Of a stretch of DNA of 64,000 bases, positions 57,503-64,000 are shown one piece after another (positions within the stretch are counted from its first letter, which is position 1; each line of letters opens with the position of its first letter). The DNA is from VRUE01 sp963816785 (GTDB taxonomy: Bacteria > Actinomycetota > Thermoleophilia > Solirubrobacterales > 70-9): contig CAWFLL010000002.1 of NCBI GenBank assembly GCA_963816785.1, positions 806,001 through 870,000 on the forward strand, read 5' to 3'. Position numbers and translations under genes: made by a program. Under the pieces are notes generated by a model that ran no database searches, was not told where the DNA came from, and saw nothing but the letters and a program-made list of their open reading frames with translations.

Positions 57503-57954
57503 GGCGAGGCGTCCAGGGCGCGCGCGAGCGTGGCGAGCGCGTCCCGGTACCCGTCGGGGCCCCTGCCCGAGATCTTCTCCAGCACCAGGCCGTCGAAGAC
57601 CGAGATGCGGCGCCAGTCGTCGCGGGACTCGACGTCGGAGAGATGGACCTCCACGGCCGGCAGGCGGGCGACCTCGAGCGCATCCGCGATCGCGCGGCTG
57701 TAATGGGTCCAGGCGCCGGCGTTGATCAGCGCCGCGTCGCTGAGATCGGGCAGCCGATGCAGGTACTCGACGAACTCGCCCTCGGAGTTGGTCTGGAAGA
57801 AGATCGTCTCGAGGCCCAGCTCGCGCGCCCAGCCGCCGATCTTCCGCTCAAGCTCGTCCAGCGAGAGCCCGCCGTAGATCTCCGGGTCGCGGCGGTCGAG
57901 GATGTCGAAGTTGACCCCGTGCAGGACGGCGACCCGATTGTGGGCGCCGGTCAC
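57499..57954 (-). CDS. aroQ: Type II 3-dehydroquinate dehydratase
   Basis: 151 residues. Although divergent, all catalytic positions are kept: Asn in LHGVNFDILDRRDPEIYGG with its Arg and catalytic Tyr, Asn and His in INAGAWTHYSRAIADAL, and Glu, His and Ser in EVHLSDVESRDDWRRISVF with the Arg pair. The usual GPNLNLLG and NPGAxTHTSVA signatures are changed, so motif searches may miss it. It dehydrates 3-dehydroquinate in the shikimate pathway. 4-base overlaps with aroKB before it and pepQ after it. Cytoplasmic dodecamer in its family. Confidence 0.88.
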   Translation of the reverse strand: MTGAHNRVAVLHGVNFDILDRRDPEIYGGLSLDELERKIGGWARELGLETIFFQTNSEGEFVEYLHRLPDLSDAALINAGAWTHYSRAIADALEVARLPAVEVHLSDVESRDDWRRISVFDGLVLEKISGRGPDGYRDALATLARALDASP

Positions 57955-59480
57955 GCGAGTAGCTCCTCCACGGCCGACCGGACCTTAGCCGGATCGAGGA
58001 TCTGCCCGACCCGAGGCCGGCCCGGTGCGGAAAGGAGCACGAAGGCGACCCCGTCGGCGGTCCGCTTCTTGTCCCGCTCGAGGGCGTCGAGGATCGCGTC
58101 GACCTCGATCTCGGGGTCGAGGACGGTCGGAAGCCCGTGCCGGCCCAGGATCGCCTCCACCTCGTCGCGGAGCTCGGGGGCGTCGGAGAGCCGCAGGGAC
58201 GCCAGCAGGCCGAGCCCGATCGCCTCCCCGTGGCGGTAGCGCGAGTAGCCGCTCGCCGCCTCGATCGCGTGTCCCACCGTATGGCCGAGGTTCAGTACGG
58301 CGCGGATGCCGGCATCGCGCTCGTCGGCGGCGACGATCTCGCACTTGTAGCGGGCGCAGGCGAAGACGATGTCGCCGAGCTGCCCGGGATCGAGGGACTC
58401 GATCGAGCGCACCCGCTCCCACAGCTCGCCCCCCGCCAGCAGCCCGGTCTTGAGGGCCTCGACGAAGCCCGCCCCCAGCTCCTCCGGCGGGAGGCTGGCA
58501 AGGGCCCCGGTGTCGGCGAGGACCGCGGCAGGCAGGTGGTAGGCGCCGGCGTAGTTCTTGCCCTCCGGGAGGTCGACTCCGGTCTTGCCGCCGTAGGCGG
58601 AGTCGACCTGGGCGACGAGCGTGGTCGGGACCTGCACGACCGGGACGCCGCGCTGGTAGGTGTGGGCGCAGAAGCCCGCCAGGTCCCCCACCACGCCGCC
58701 GCCGAGGGCGACCAGGTGGTCCTCGCGGGTCATCCCGGCGCGGGCCAGCTCGCGCAGCACCGCCTCCGCCGCCGCCATCGACTTCGCGCTCTCCCCCGGC
58801 TCGATCTCGATCCGCGCCTCGAGTGGCGCGAGGCGGTCGGCGAAGAGCGGTGCCACGGCGGAGTCGGTGACGCAGAAGCGCCTGCTCTGTAGCGGCCACC
58901 AGCCTGAGTCGAGCAGGCCGGGGCCGACGTAGACCGGATAGGCGCCAGAGGAGCTGGTGGCCCAGATCAGCCTGGTCCCCGCTGGAAGCTCGGCCAGGGC
59001 CTCGATCGAGGGGAGCGCCGCGGCGACCCCCCGCAGCGTCCCGGGCAGCACGACCGCGTCGGCGAGCATCTCGTAGAGCGGGGTCCGCTCCGCCAGCAGC
59101 GCATTGAAGTCGCCCTGGTCACGGGCAAGCGGCCGATCGCCGCCGGACACCCGCTTCCAGGCGTCCTCGGCGCCGACCGGCAGCCAGACGACGAGATGGC
59201 GCCCGAGCGCATCGCGCACCCGCTCGGAGAGCACGCTGCCGCCGCCGAGCGCGATCGCCCCCCCGTCCGCACTCTCGAGCAGGGCGCCGACGACCTCCGC
59301 CTCACGCTCCCTGAACGCGGTCTCGCCGTCGCGCTCGAAGGCCTCGGCGATCGTCGACCCCAGCTCCCGCTCGAGCAGCTCGTCGGTCTCGGTCATCTCC
59401 AGCCCCGCCGCGCCCGCCGCCTTCAGCGCCTGCGACTTGCCAGCTCCCATAAACCCTATGAAGACAATGGCCGGTTTCAA
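57951..59480 (-). CDS. aroKB: Bifunctional shikimate kinase / 3-dehydroquinate synthase
   Basis: 509 residues from TTG 59480, right before the kinase P-loop. Residues 1-165 are shikimate kinase: VFIGFMGAGKSQALKAAG, TETDELLERELGSTIAEAFE, FREREAEVVGALLES, GGGSVLSERV and the lid GGDRPLARDQ. Residues about 170-509 are dehydroquinate synthase: LGGGVVGDLAGFCAHTYQRG, VQVPTTLVAQVDSAYGGKTG, AVLNLGHTVGHAIEAASG and HGEAIGLGLLASL. The two act at different pathway steps, with aroQ and aroE between them. In most actinobacteria they are separate adjacent genes; here they are fused by an about 10-residue linker. The preceding 92-base gap holds a hairpin. Confidence 0.92.
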   Translation of the reverse strand: MKPAIVFIGFMGAGKSQALKAAGAAGLEMTETDELLERELGSTIAEAFERDGETAFREREAEVVGALLESADGGAIALGGGSVLSERVRDALGRHLVVWLPVGAEDAWKRVSGGDRPLARDQGDFNALLAERTPLYEMLADAVVLPGTLRGVAAALPSIEALAELPAGTRLIWATSSSGAYPVYVGPGLLDSGWWPLQSRRFCVTDSAVAPLFADRLAPLEARIEIEPGESAKSMAAAEAVLRELARAGMTREDHLVALGGGVVGDLAGFCAHTYQRGVPVVQVPTTLVAQVDSAYGGKTGVDLPEGKNYAGAYHLPAAVLADTGALASLPPEELGAGFVEALKTGLLAGGELWERVRSIESLDPGQLGDIVFACARYKCEIVAADERDAGIRAVLNLGHTVGHAIEAASGYSRYRHGEAIGLGLLASLRLSDAPELRDEVEAILGRHGLPTVLDPEIEVDAILDALERDKKRTADGVAFVLLSAPGRPRVGQILDPAKVRSAVEELLA

Positions 59481-59509
59481 GGTACGACTGGCCGCCCCCG
59501 GACGCGGGA

Positions 59510-59551
59510 GCACGGACGCGAGATCTCCGGTTGTTGTGAGCGCGTCCGTGC
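59510..59551. promoter_or_regulatory. Hairpin between aroC and aroKB
   Basis: GCACGGACGCG (59510-59520) pairs perfectly with CGCGTCCGTGC (59541-59551) around a 20-base loop. It lies in the 92-base gap, the largest between the aro genes. No T run follows, so it may be a processing or attenuation structure rather than a terminator. Confidence 0.5.
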
Positions 59552-59572
59552 GGGAGCAGAGGAGGCGGCCAT

Positions 59573-60736
59573 CTATTTCCAGTCGATGCGTTGCTTGTAG
59601 GCATCGACGGCGGCGAGGACGTCGTCGATGTGATCGCCGCCGAACTTCTCGCGGTAGCAGCGCGCGAGGGTCAGACAGACCATCGCCTCGGCGACGACGG
59701 CCGCGGCGGGCACCACGGTCGAGTCGGTGCGCTCGCGAAGGGCCTGCGCCGGCTCCCTTGTCTCGGTGTCGACCGAGCGCAGCGGCTTCGTCAGGGTCGA
59801 GATCGGCTTGATCGCCGCCCTGACCGAGAGCGGCTGGCCGTTGGTCATCCCCCCCTCGAGCCCGCCGGCGTGGTTGGTCTCGCGGTGGTAGCCGCGCTCC
59901 TGCGACCAGAAGATCTCGTCGTGGGCGGCGGACCCTGGCCGCCCGGCGACCTCCCACGCTTCCCCGATCGCGACGCCCTTCACCGACTGGATCGAGGCGA
60001 CCGCGCCGGCGAGCCGCCCGTCGAGGCGGTCCTCCCAGGAGATGTGCGATCCGAGGCCCGGGATCAGCCCGAATGCGCGCACCTCGAAGGACCCGCCGAG
60101 ACTCTCATTCGCCTTGCGCAGCCGGTCGATCTCGGCGACCATCGCGGCGCTCGCCTCGGGGTCGAGGCAGCGCACGGGGTCCTCGTCGACCGCGGCGAAA
60201 TCGTCCGGGGTCAGGTCCTCCCGCTCGGCGGCTCTGACGGAGGCGATCTGGGTGACGTGGCTGTGGACGCTGACGCCGAGCGCGGTGAGGAAGCCGCGGG
60301 CGATCGAGCCGGCGGCGACGCGGGCCGCGGTCTCACGGGCGCTGGCCCGCTCGAGCACATTGCGGATGTCGGAATGGCCGTACTTCTGTGCGCCGACGAG
60401 GTCGGCGTGCCCGGGTCGCGGCAGGTGGACCTCGTCGACCTCCGCGTCGACGGGCCAGGGGCTCATCCGCTCCTCCCAGTTCGCGTAGTCGCGGTTCTCG
60501 ACCAGGACGGCGATCGGGCTGCCGAGCGTCCGCCCGTGACGCACGCCGGAGCGGATCTCGACCGAGTCGGACTCGATCTTCATCCGCCCGCCGCGCCCGT
60601 GGCCGAGCTGGCGCCGCGCCATGTCGCTGTCCAGCGCCTCGCGGTCGAGCTCGAGCCCGGCGGGCATCCCCTCGACGATCGCGACGAGCCCGGGCCCGTG
60701 CGACTCACCGGCAGTGGTGAAGCGGAATCCGCTCAT
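59573..60736 (-). CDS. aroC: Chorismate synthase
   Basis: 387 residues. FRFTTAGESHGPGLVAIVEG is the first signature, GHGRGGRMKIESDSVEIRSG the second, GHADLVGAQKYGHSDIRNVL, then ERASARETAARVAAGSIARG the third, and NHAGGLEGGMTNGQPLSVRA with KPISTLTKPLRSVD the flavin site. It converts EPSP to chorismate using reduced FMN. Neighbour aroE lies 60 bases upstream, aroKB 92 bases downstream. Complete and normal length. Confidence 0.97.
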   Translation of the reverse strand: MSGFRFTTAGESHGPGLVAIVEGMPAGLELDREALDSDMARRQLGHGRGGRMKIESDSVEIRSGVRHGRTLGSPIAVLVENRDYANWEERMSPWPVDAEVDEVHLPRPGHADLVGAQKYGHSDIRNVLERASARETAARVAAGSIARGFLTALGVSVHSHVTQIASVRAAEREDLTPDDFAAVDEDPVRCLDPEASAAMVAEIDRLRKANESLGGSFEVRAFGLIPGLGSHISWEDRLDGRLAGAVASIQSVKGVAIGEAWEVAGRPGSAAHDEIFWSQERGYHRETNHAGGLEGGMTNGQPLSVRAAIKPISTLTKPLRSVDTETREPAQALRERTDSTVVPAAAVVAEAMVCLTLARCYREKFGGDHIDDVLAAVDAYKQRIDWK

Positions 60737-60796
60737 CGGGGCGCTCCTGCTTCTCTCGCGGTCATGGGCTCAAGGCTATAGGCGAGAGGGGCCAAC

Positions 60797-61588
60797 TCAG
60801 CTTCGCGCGGCGGCCCGCATGACCTCGAGCGAAGCCTCGCGCCCAGTCCAGATCCGCAGCGAGTGGACGCCCTGGCGGACCAGGACCTCGATCCCGTCGA
60901 TCACCGTCGCCCCGGCCGCCGCCGCCGCCGAGAGCAGCTCGGTCGGCTCGTCCCCGTAGACCATGTCGACGACGGTCTGGCCCTCGGCGAAGCCATCCGC
61001 CCGCAGGGGCAGCTCCTCGAAGGCCTTCTCGCCGTGCATCCCGACCGCGGTCGAGTTGACGATCAGCTCGTAGTCGCCCTGGTCCGGATCGCTGACCGGG
61101 CGGCCGCCCAGCTCCTCGCAGAGGTTGGCGGAGCGGAGCTCGCTCCGGTTCCAGACCTCGACCTCCGCGCCCTCGCGAACCAGTGCCCAGACCACGGCGC
61201 GACCGGCGCCGCCCGCGCCGAGGACGAGCACCCTTCGCCCCTTGGGCGGCTCCAGCAGGGCGTCGAGCAGGCCTGGCGCGTCGGTGTTCTCAGCGTGGAT
61301 TTCGCCGTCGATGAAGCTGAGGGTGTTGGCGGCGCCGATCTCACGCGCGGTCTCGGTCAGCTGGTCGGCCACGGTCAGCGCGGCGCCCTTGTGCGGCACG
61401 GTGACGTTGGCGCCGGCGAACCCCTGCCCCGGCATCGCGTGCACCCGCACCTCGAACTGGTCGGGGGCGACCGCGATCGCCTCGTAGCTCCACTCGTCCG
61501 CCAGTCCCAGGTCCGCCAGGGCTGCGTTGTGGATGGCTGGCGAGCGCGAGTGCGCGACCGGGTGGCCGAGGACGGCTAGTCGCGGCAT
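60797..61588 (-). CDS. aroE: Shikimate dehydrogenase
   Basis: 263 residues from ATG 61588, since earlier frame belongs to mltG's end. LAVLGHPVAHSRSPAIHNAA is the shikimate-binding start (SxS), FAGANVTVPHKGAALTVADQ holds the catalytic Lys, and AENTDAPGLLDALL the Asp. The Rossmann part VLVLGAGGAGRAVVWALVRE with WNRSELR suits NADP(H). Reduces 3-dehydroshikimate. It follows mltG by 7 bases, an order conserved with mycobacteria. Confidence 0.95.
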   Translation of the reverse strand: MPRLAVLGHPVAHSRSPAIHNAALADLGLADEWSYEAIAVAPDQFEVRVHAMPGQGFAGANVTVPHKGAALTVADQLTETAREIGAANTLSFIDGEIHAENTDAPGLLDALLEPPKGRRVLVLGAGGAGRAVVWALVREGAEVEVWNRSELRSANLCEELGGRPVSDPDQGDYELIVNSTAVGMHGEKAFEELPLRADGFAEGQTVVDMVYGDEPTELLSAAAAAGATVIDGIEVLVRQGVHSLRIWTGREASLEVMRAAARS

Positions 61589-61595
61589 CGCCCGC

Positions 61596-62726
61596 TCAAC
61601 CGCACGTGTCCGGCGATTCGCCACCTGCCGCTTCGCGGGCAGCGTTGTAGCGGGCGACGTCGGCCTGGAATTCGACGTCCGAGGACGAGAAGGAGTGCTC
61701 TCCGCAGGTCCCCGGCTTGACCACGTAGTAGAGGTAGTCGGCCTTGGCCGGCCGCGCGGCAGCTTCGATCGAAGCGAGGCCGGGGCTCGAGATCGGGCCC
61801 GGCGACAGGCCGGCGTTGATCCGTGTGTTGTACGGGGAGTCGGACGCCAGTTCGGATTCGGTCAGCGGCTCGGTGTAGTTGCCGGTCGCGAAGCGGATCG
61901 TCGCGTCGATCCCGAGCGGGATGCCCTCGCGCAGGCGGTTGTAGATCACCGCTGCGATCAGCCTCCGCTCGCTTTCCAGCTGGGCCTCCTCCTCGACCAT
62001 CGAGGCGATCGTCAGCACGTCGTAGACCGTCAGGTTCTTCGACCGCGCGTAGCCCATGTCGACCCCGGCGATCCGTCGTTTGAAGTCCTGCAGCTGATCG
62101 CGAACGAGGTCGCCGACCGGCGCCCTGGCGTTCAGTTCGAACGTGTCGGGGAAGAGGAAGCCCTCGAGGTTCTTCGCGCCCCGGCCGCCGTATTCGGCCG
62201 GGTCGAGGTACGGCGAGCGCACCGTGGCCCTCTCGTAGTCGCCGGTCAGCTCGAGTTTCCGGGTGAGCTCGGCGGTCTGGGCGCGGCTGTAGCCCTCGGG
62301 GATCGTCGCGGTGATCGTTTTCAGTGGAGCCGGGGGCGGCGGCTCCTCGCGGGTCAGGTAGGCATATGCGACGACGGCGAGGCCGGCGGCGGCGAGCACC
62401 GCGATCGCCGCCAGGGCGAACCGCCAGGGGCGCCGCCTCGGCGGCTTCGACCCGCCCGAGCCCGGGTCGGCGGGGGGTGGCTTCTGCGGCGGCTGCGGAT
62501 CCTCCGGCTCCTCTCCCCAGAACTCCTCCTCGGGCGTCCGCGCCGGCGCGGGAGGCGGGTCGGCCGCGGCCGGCTTCGCCGCCACCGGCTCCGGGCTCCG
62601 GTTCTTCGCCTTCTTCGCCTCGCGCTGGCGACGGCGCTCTTCGCGCTCGCGCCGCCGCCGCTCGCGCTCGGCCGCCGCCGGATCGTCGGCGGAGAACGGG
62701 TCCTCGCCCCTCCAGCCCTCACTCAT
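61596..62726 (-). CDS. mltG: Endolytic murein transglycosylase MltG
   Basis: 376 residues from ATG 62726, overlapping the ruvX stop by 8 bases. A long acidic/basic cytoplasmic part (1-100, rich in Arg, Glu and Pro) leads to one membrane helix (FALAAIAVLAAAGLAVVAYA). The YceG domain outside has LEGFLFPDTFELN, TIASMVEEEAQLESERRLIA with the catalytic Glu, AAVIYNRLREGIPLGIDATI and SPYNTRINAGLSPGPISSPG. It cuts nascent peptidoglycan strands. Position next to ruvX and aroE is typical. Confidence 0.96.
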   Translation of the reverse strand: MSEGWRGEDPFSADDPAAAERERRRREREERRRQREAKKAKNRSPEPVAAKPAAADPPPAPARTPEEEFWGEEPEDPQPPQKPPPADPGSGGSKPPRRRPWRFALAAIAVLAAAGLAVVAYAYLTREEPPPPAPLKTITATIPEGYSRAQTAELTRKLELTGDYERATVRSPYLDPAEYGGRGAKNLEGFLFPDTFELNARAPVGDLVRDQLQDFKRRIAGVDMGYARSKNLTVYDVLTIASMVEEEAQLESERRLIAAVIYNRLREGIPLGIDATIRFATGNYTEPLTESELASDSPYNTRINAGLSPGPISSPGLASIEAAARPAKADYLYYVVKPGTCGEHSFSSSDVEFQADVARYNAAREAAGGESPDTCG

Positions 62727-63129
62727 GATCGGCCTCGTCCCCCTCGCTCGACTCCCGCGCCGCAAGGTAGGCCTGAAGCAGGTGCGCCGCGGCGAGCGAA
62801 TCGGATGCGGCCGCGGCTCCCTCGCGCCTGCTGGCCTCGGCCATCCGCGTAGTCAGCCGCTCGTCGTAGGTCTCGACCGGAATGTCGAGCATCGCCTCCA
62901 GTTCGCCACAGAAGGTCCGGCTGAGCCCGGCCTGCGCCCCCTCGCTGCCGTTGAGGTGCAGCGGCAGGCCGACGACGACCCGCTCCACCTCATACTCGGC
63001 GACCAGCTCGGCCACGGCGCGCGGATGCGGCGGCTCGATCACCGGCAGCGGGGTCGCGAGCGTGCCGCTCGGATCGGAGATCGCGCAGCCGATCCGAGCG
63101 GTGCCGTGGTCGAGGGCGAGGACGCGCAT
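62719..63129 (-). CDS. ruvX: Putative pre-16S rRNA nuclease, Holliday junction resolvase-like
   Basis: 136 residues. VLALDHGTARIGCAISDPSG is the RNase H-fold start with catalytic Asp, ERVVVGLPLHLNGSEGAQAG the middle motif with Glu region, and YDERLTTRMAEASRREGAAA with DSLAAAHLLQAYL the C-terminal acidic residues. The family processes 16S rRNA 5' ends (YqgF). It follows alaS by 2 bases, a very conserved pair in bacteria. Complete. Confidence 0.95.
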   Translation of the reverse strand: MRVLALDHGTARIGCAISDPSGTLATPLPVIEPPHPRAVAELVAEYEVERVVVGLPLHLNGSEGAQAGLSRTFCGELEAMLDIPVETYDERLTTRMAEASRREGAAAASDSLAAAHLLQAYLAARESSEGDEADHE

Positions 63130-63131
63130 CG

Positions 63132-64000
63132 CTAACCCAGTACCCGCTCGATCGCCTTGCGGGCGGCGCTCAGGGCGTCGTCGAGCTTGGCGGGGTCCCT
63201 GCCCCCGGCCTGGGCCATCCCCTCGCGGCCGCCTCCGCCACCGCCGACGATCGGCGCCGCCTCGCCGACGACCTCCGCGGCCGAGAGCCCCCTCGCGATC
63301 GCCTGCTTGGAGACCACCACTACGAGGCCGACCCTGTCCTCCTCGGCGCCGCCCAGCACGACCGCCGACTCGTCGCCGAGCTTTCCCTGCACGCGGCCGG
63401 CCAGGTCGAGCAGGGTCTTCTGCTCGGCCATCGGGGCACGGGCGGCGACCAGGCTGAGCCCGTCAACCTCGGCTGCCTCGCCGGCCAGCCGCTCCGCCTC
63501 ATCGCCCAACTGCTGACGCGCCGCCTTCTTGGTGCCCTCGCCCGCCTCGCGCAGGCGCTCCGCCGCGCGGCGGGCGCCGGTCAGGGGGTCCTGGGGCGCC
63601 CCCAGCAGCTCGCCGACCTCGCGGAGGCGGTCCTCGCGCTCCCGGAACCAATCGATCGCCGCGGGGCCGCTCAGGGCCTCGATCCGGCGCACGTTGGCCG
63701 CGCTCGAGCCCTCGGAGGCGATCTTGAAGATCCCGATCTCGGCGGTGTTGGCGACGTGCGTGCCTCCGCACAGCTCCCGTGAGACCCCGTCGACCTCGAC
63801 GACCCGGACCCACTCACCGTATTTCTCGCCGAACAGCGCCATCGCCCCCAGCCGTTCCGCCTCGGCGCGCTCCATCTCCAGCCAGCGGACCGGCCGGCTT
63901 GCCTTGATCCACCCGTTGACGCGGTCCTCGATCGCCTCGAGATCCTCGACGCCGAGCGCCTTTCCGTGGGTGAAGTCGAATCGCAGCTTGTCGGGACGGA
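63132..64000 (-). CDS. alaS: Alanyl-tRNA synthetase, C-terminal part (5' end beyond window)
   Basis: The minus-strand frame is open to the right window edge (289 codons shown). KLRFDFTHGKALGVEDLEAI opens the editing region. The editing-domain Cys-His site is visible in SRELCGGTHVANTAEIGIFK with SEGSSAANVRRIEALSG. The rest is a coiled coil (LREAGEGTKKAARQQLGDEA) and the C-Ala domain with APIVGGGGGGREGMAQAGGRD. AlaS charges tRNA-Ala and removes Ser and Gly. Catalytic and tRNA-binding domains lie outside the window. Confidence 0.96.
   Translation of the reverse strand, partial: RPDKLRFDFTHGKALGVEDLEAIEDRVNGWIKASRPVRWLEMERAEAERLGAMALFGEKYGEWVRVVEVDGVSRELCGGTHVANTAEIGIFKIASEGSSAANVRRIEALSGPAAIDWFREREDRLREVGELLGAPQDPLTGARRAAERLREAGEGTKKAARQQLGDEAERLAGEAAEVDGLSLVAARAPMAEQKTLLDLAGRVQGKLGDESAVVLGGAEEDRVGLVVVVSKQAIARGLSAAEVVGEAAPIVGGGGGGREGMAQAGGRDPAKLDDALSAARKAIERVLG

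Overview
The window is high-GC actinobacterial chromosome, most likely from the class Thermoleophilia (Solirubrobacterales or a relative). This rests on three things: very high GC; two housekeeping gene orders shared with other actinobacteria (tlyA-nadK-recN-steA-mctB-pyrG-xerD, and alaS-ruvX-mltG-aroE-aroC-aroK/B-aroQ-pepQ-efp-nusB); and secreted beta-propeller and KNAVTGAK-type surface proteins that I associate with that order. No rRNA or other decisive marker is present, so the assignment is inference.

Layout. 0-8 kb: accessory metabolism and secreted proteins. These are a thioesterase cut by the window edge, a GNAT acetyltransferase, an NRAMP-like transporter with altered metal-site motifs, a YWTD-like propeller, a zincin metallopeptidase and a decayed second copy of it, an LCAT-like secreted lipase, a frameshifted flavodoxin and an F420-type PPOX protein. 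8-23.6 kb: a graveyard of integrative elements to the left of a tRNA gene with anticodon CAT (23514-23587, minus strand). Four fragments of that tRNA's 3' part lie at 10.0, 18.5, 21.2 and 22.1 kb, and four copies of a linked 40-bp sequence lie at 8.2, 15.1, 21.3 and 22.2 kb. Between them sit an integrase remnant, a frameshift-riddled 3.7-kb block (ABC exporter plus copper-type P-type ATPase), an FtsX-type ABC pair, a hydrolase plus PLP decarboxylase, and a HigBA-like toxin-antitoxin pair.

23.6-27.8 kb: a surface protein truncated next to the tRNA, an HPt protein translationally coupled to a thioredoxin-like lipoprotein, an SDR, a glycosyltransferase and tRNA-Asn. 27.8-45.1 kb: almost all minus strand and tightly packed. 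It holds DNA replication and repair (dnaG, dgt, recO, mutM, xerD, recN), CTP synthase, cell-envelope and division genes (steA, mctB, a MraY-like transferase), NAD kinase and tlyA. A LexA-like palindrome lies upstream of tlyA and could place the tlyA-nadK-recN group under SOS control. 45.1-48.4 kb: a non-coding stretch that may encode a small RNA, then small plus-strand genes and a DUF5996 protein.

48.4-64 kb: dxs, a prenyl synthase, an XseB-like gene, nusB and efp; a plus/minus patch with a hydrolase-cyclase fusion, a secreted protein, an SDR and an M42 peptidase; then the chorismate pathway, with a shikimate kinase/dehydroquinate synthase fusion and 4-bp overlaps joining aroKB, aroQ and pepQ; finally mltG, ruvX and the 3' part of alaS. 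A 59-bp intergenic repeat occurs at 34.3, 40.1 and 55.3 kb.
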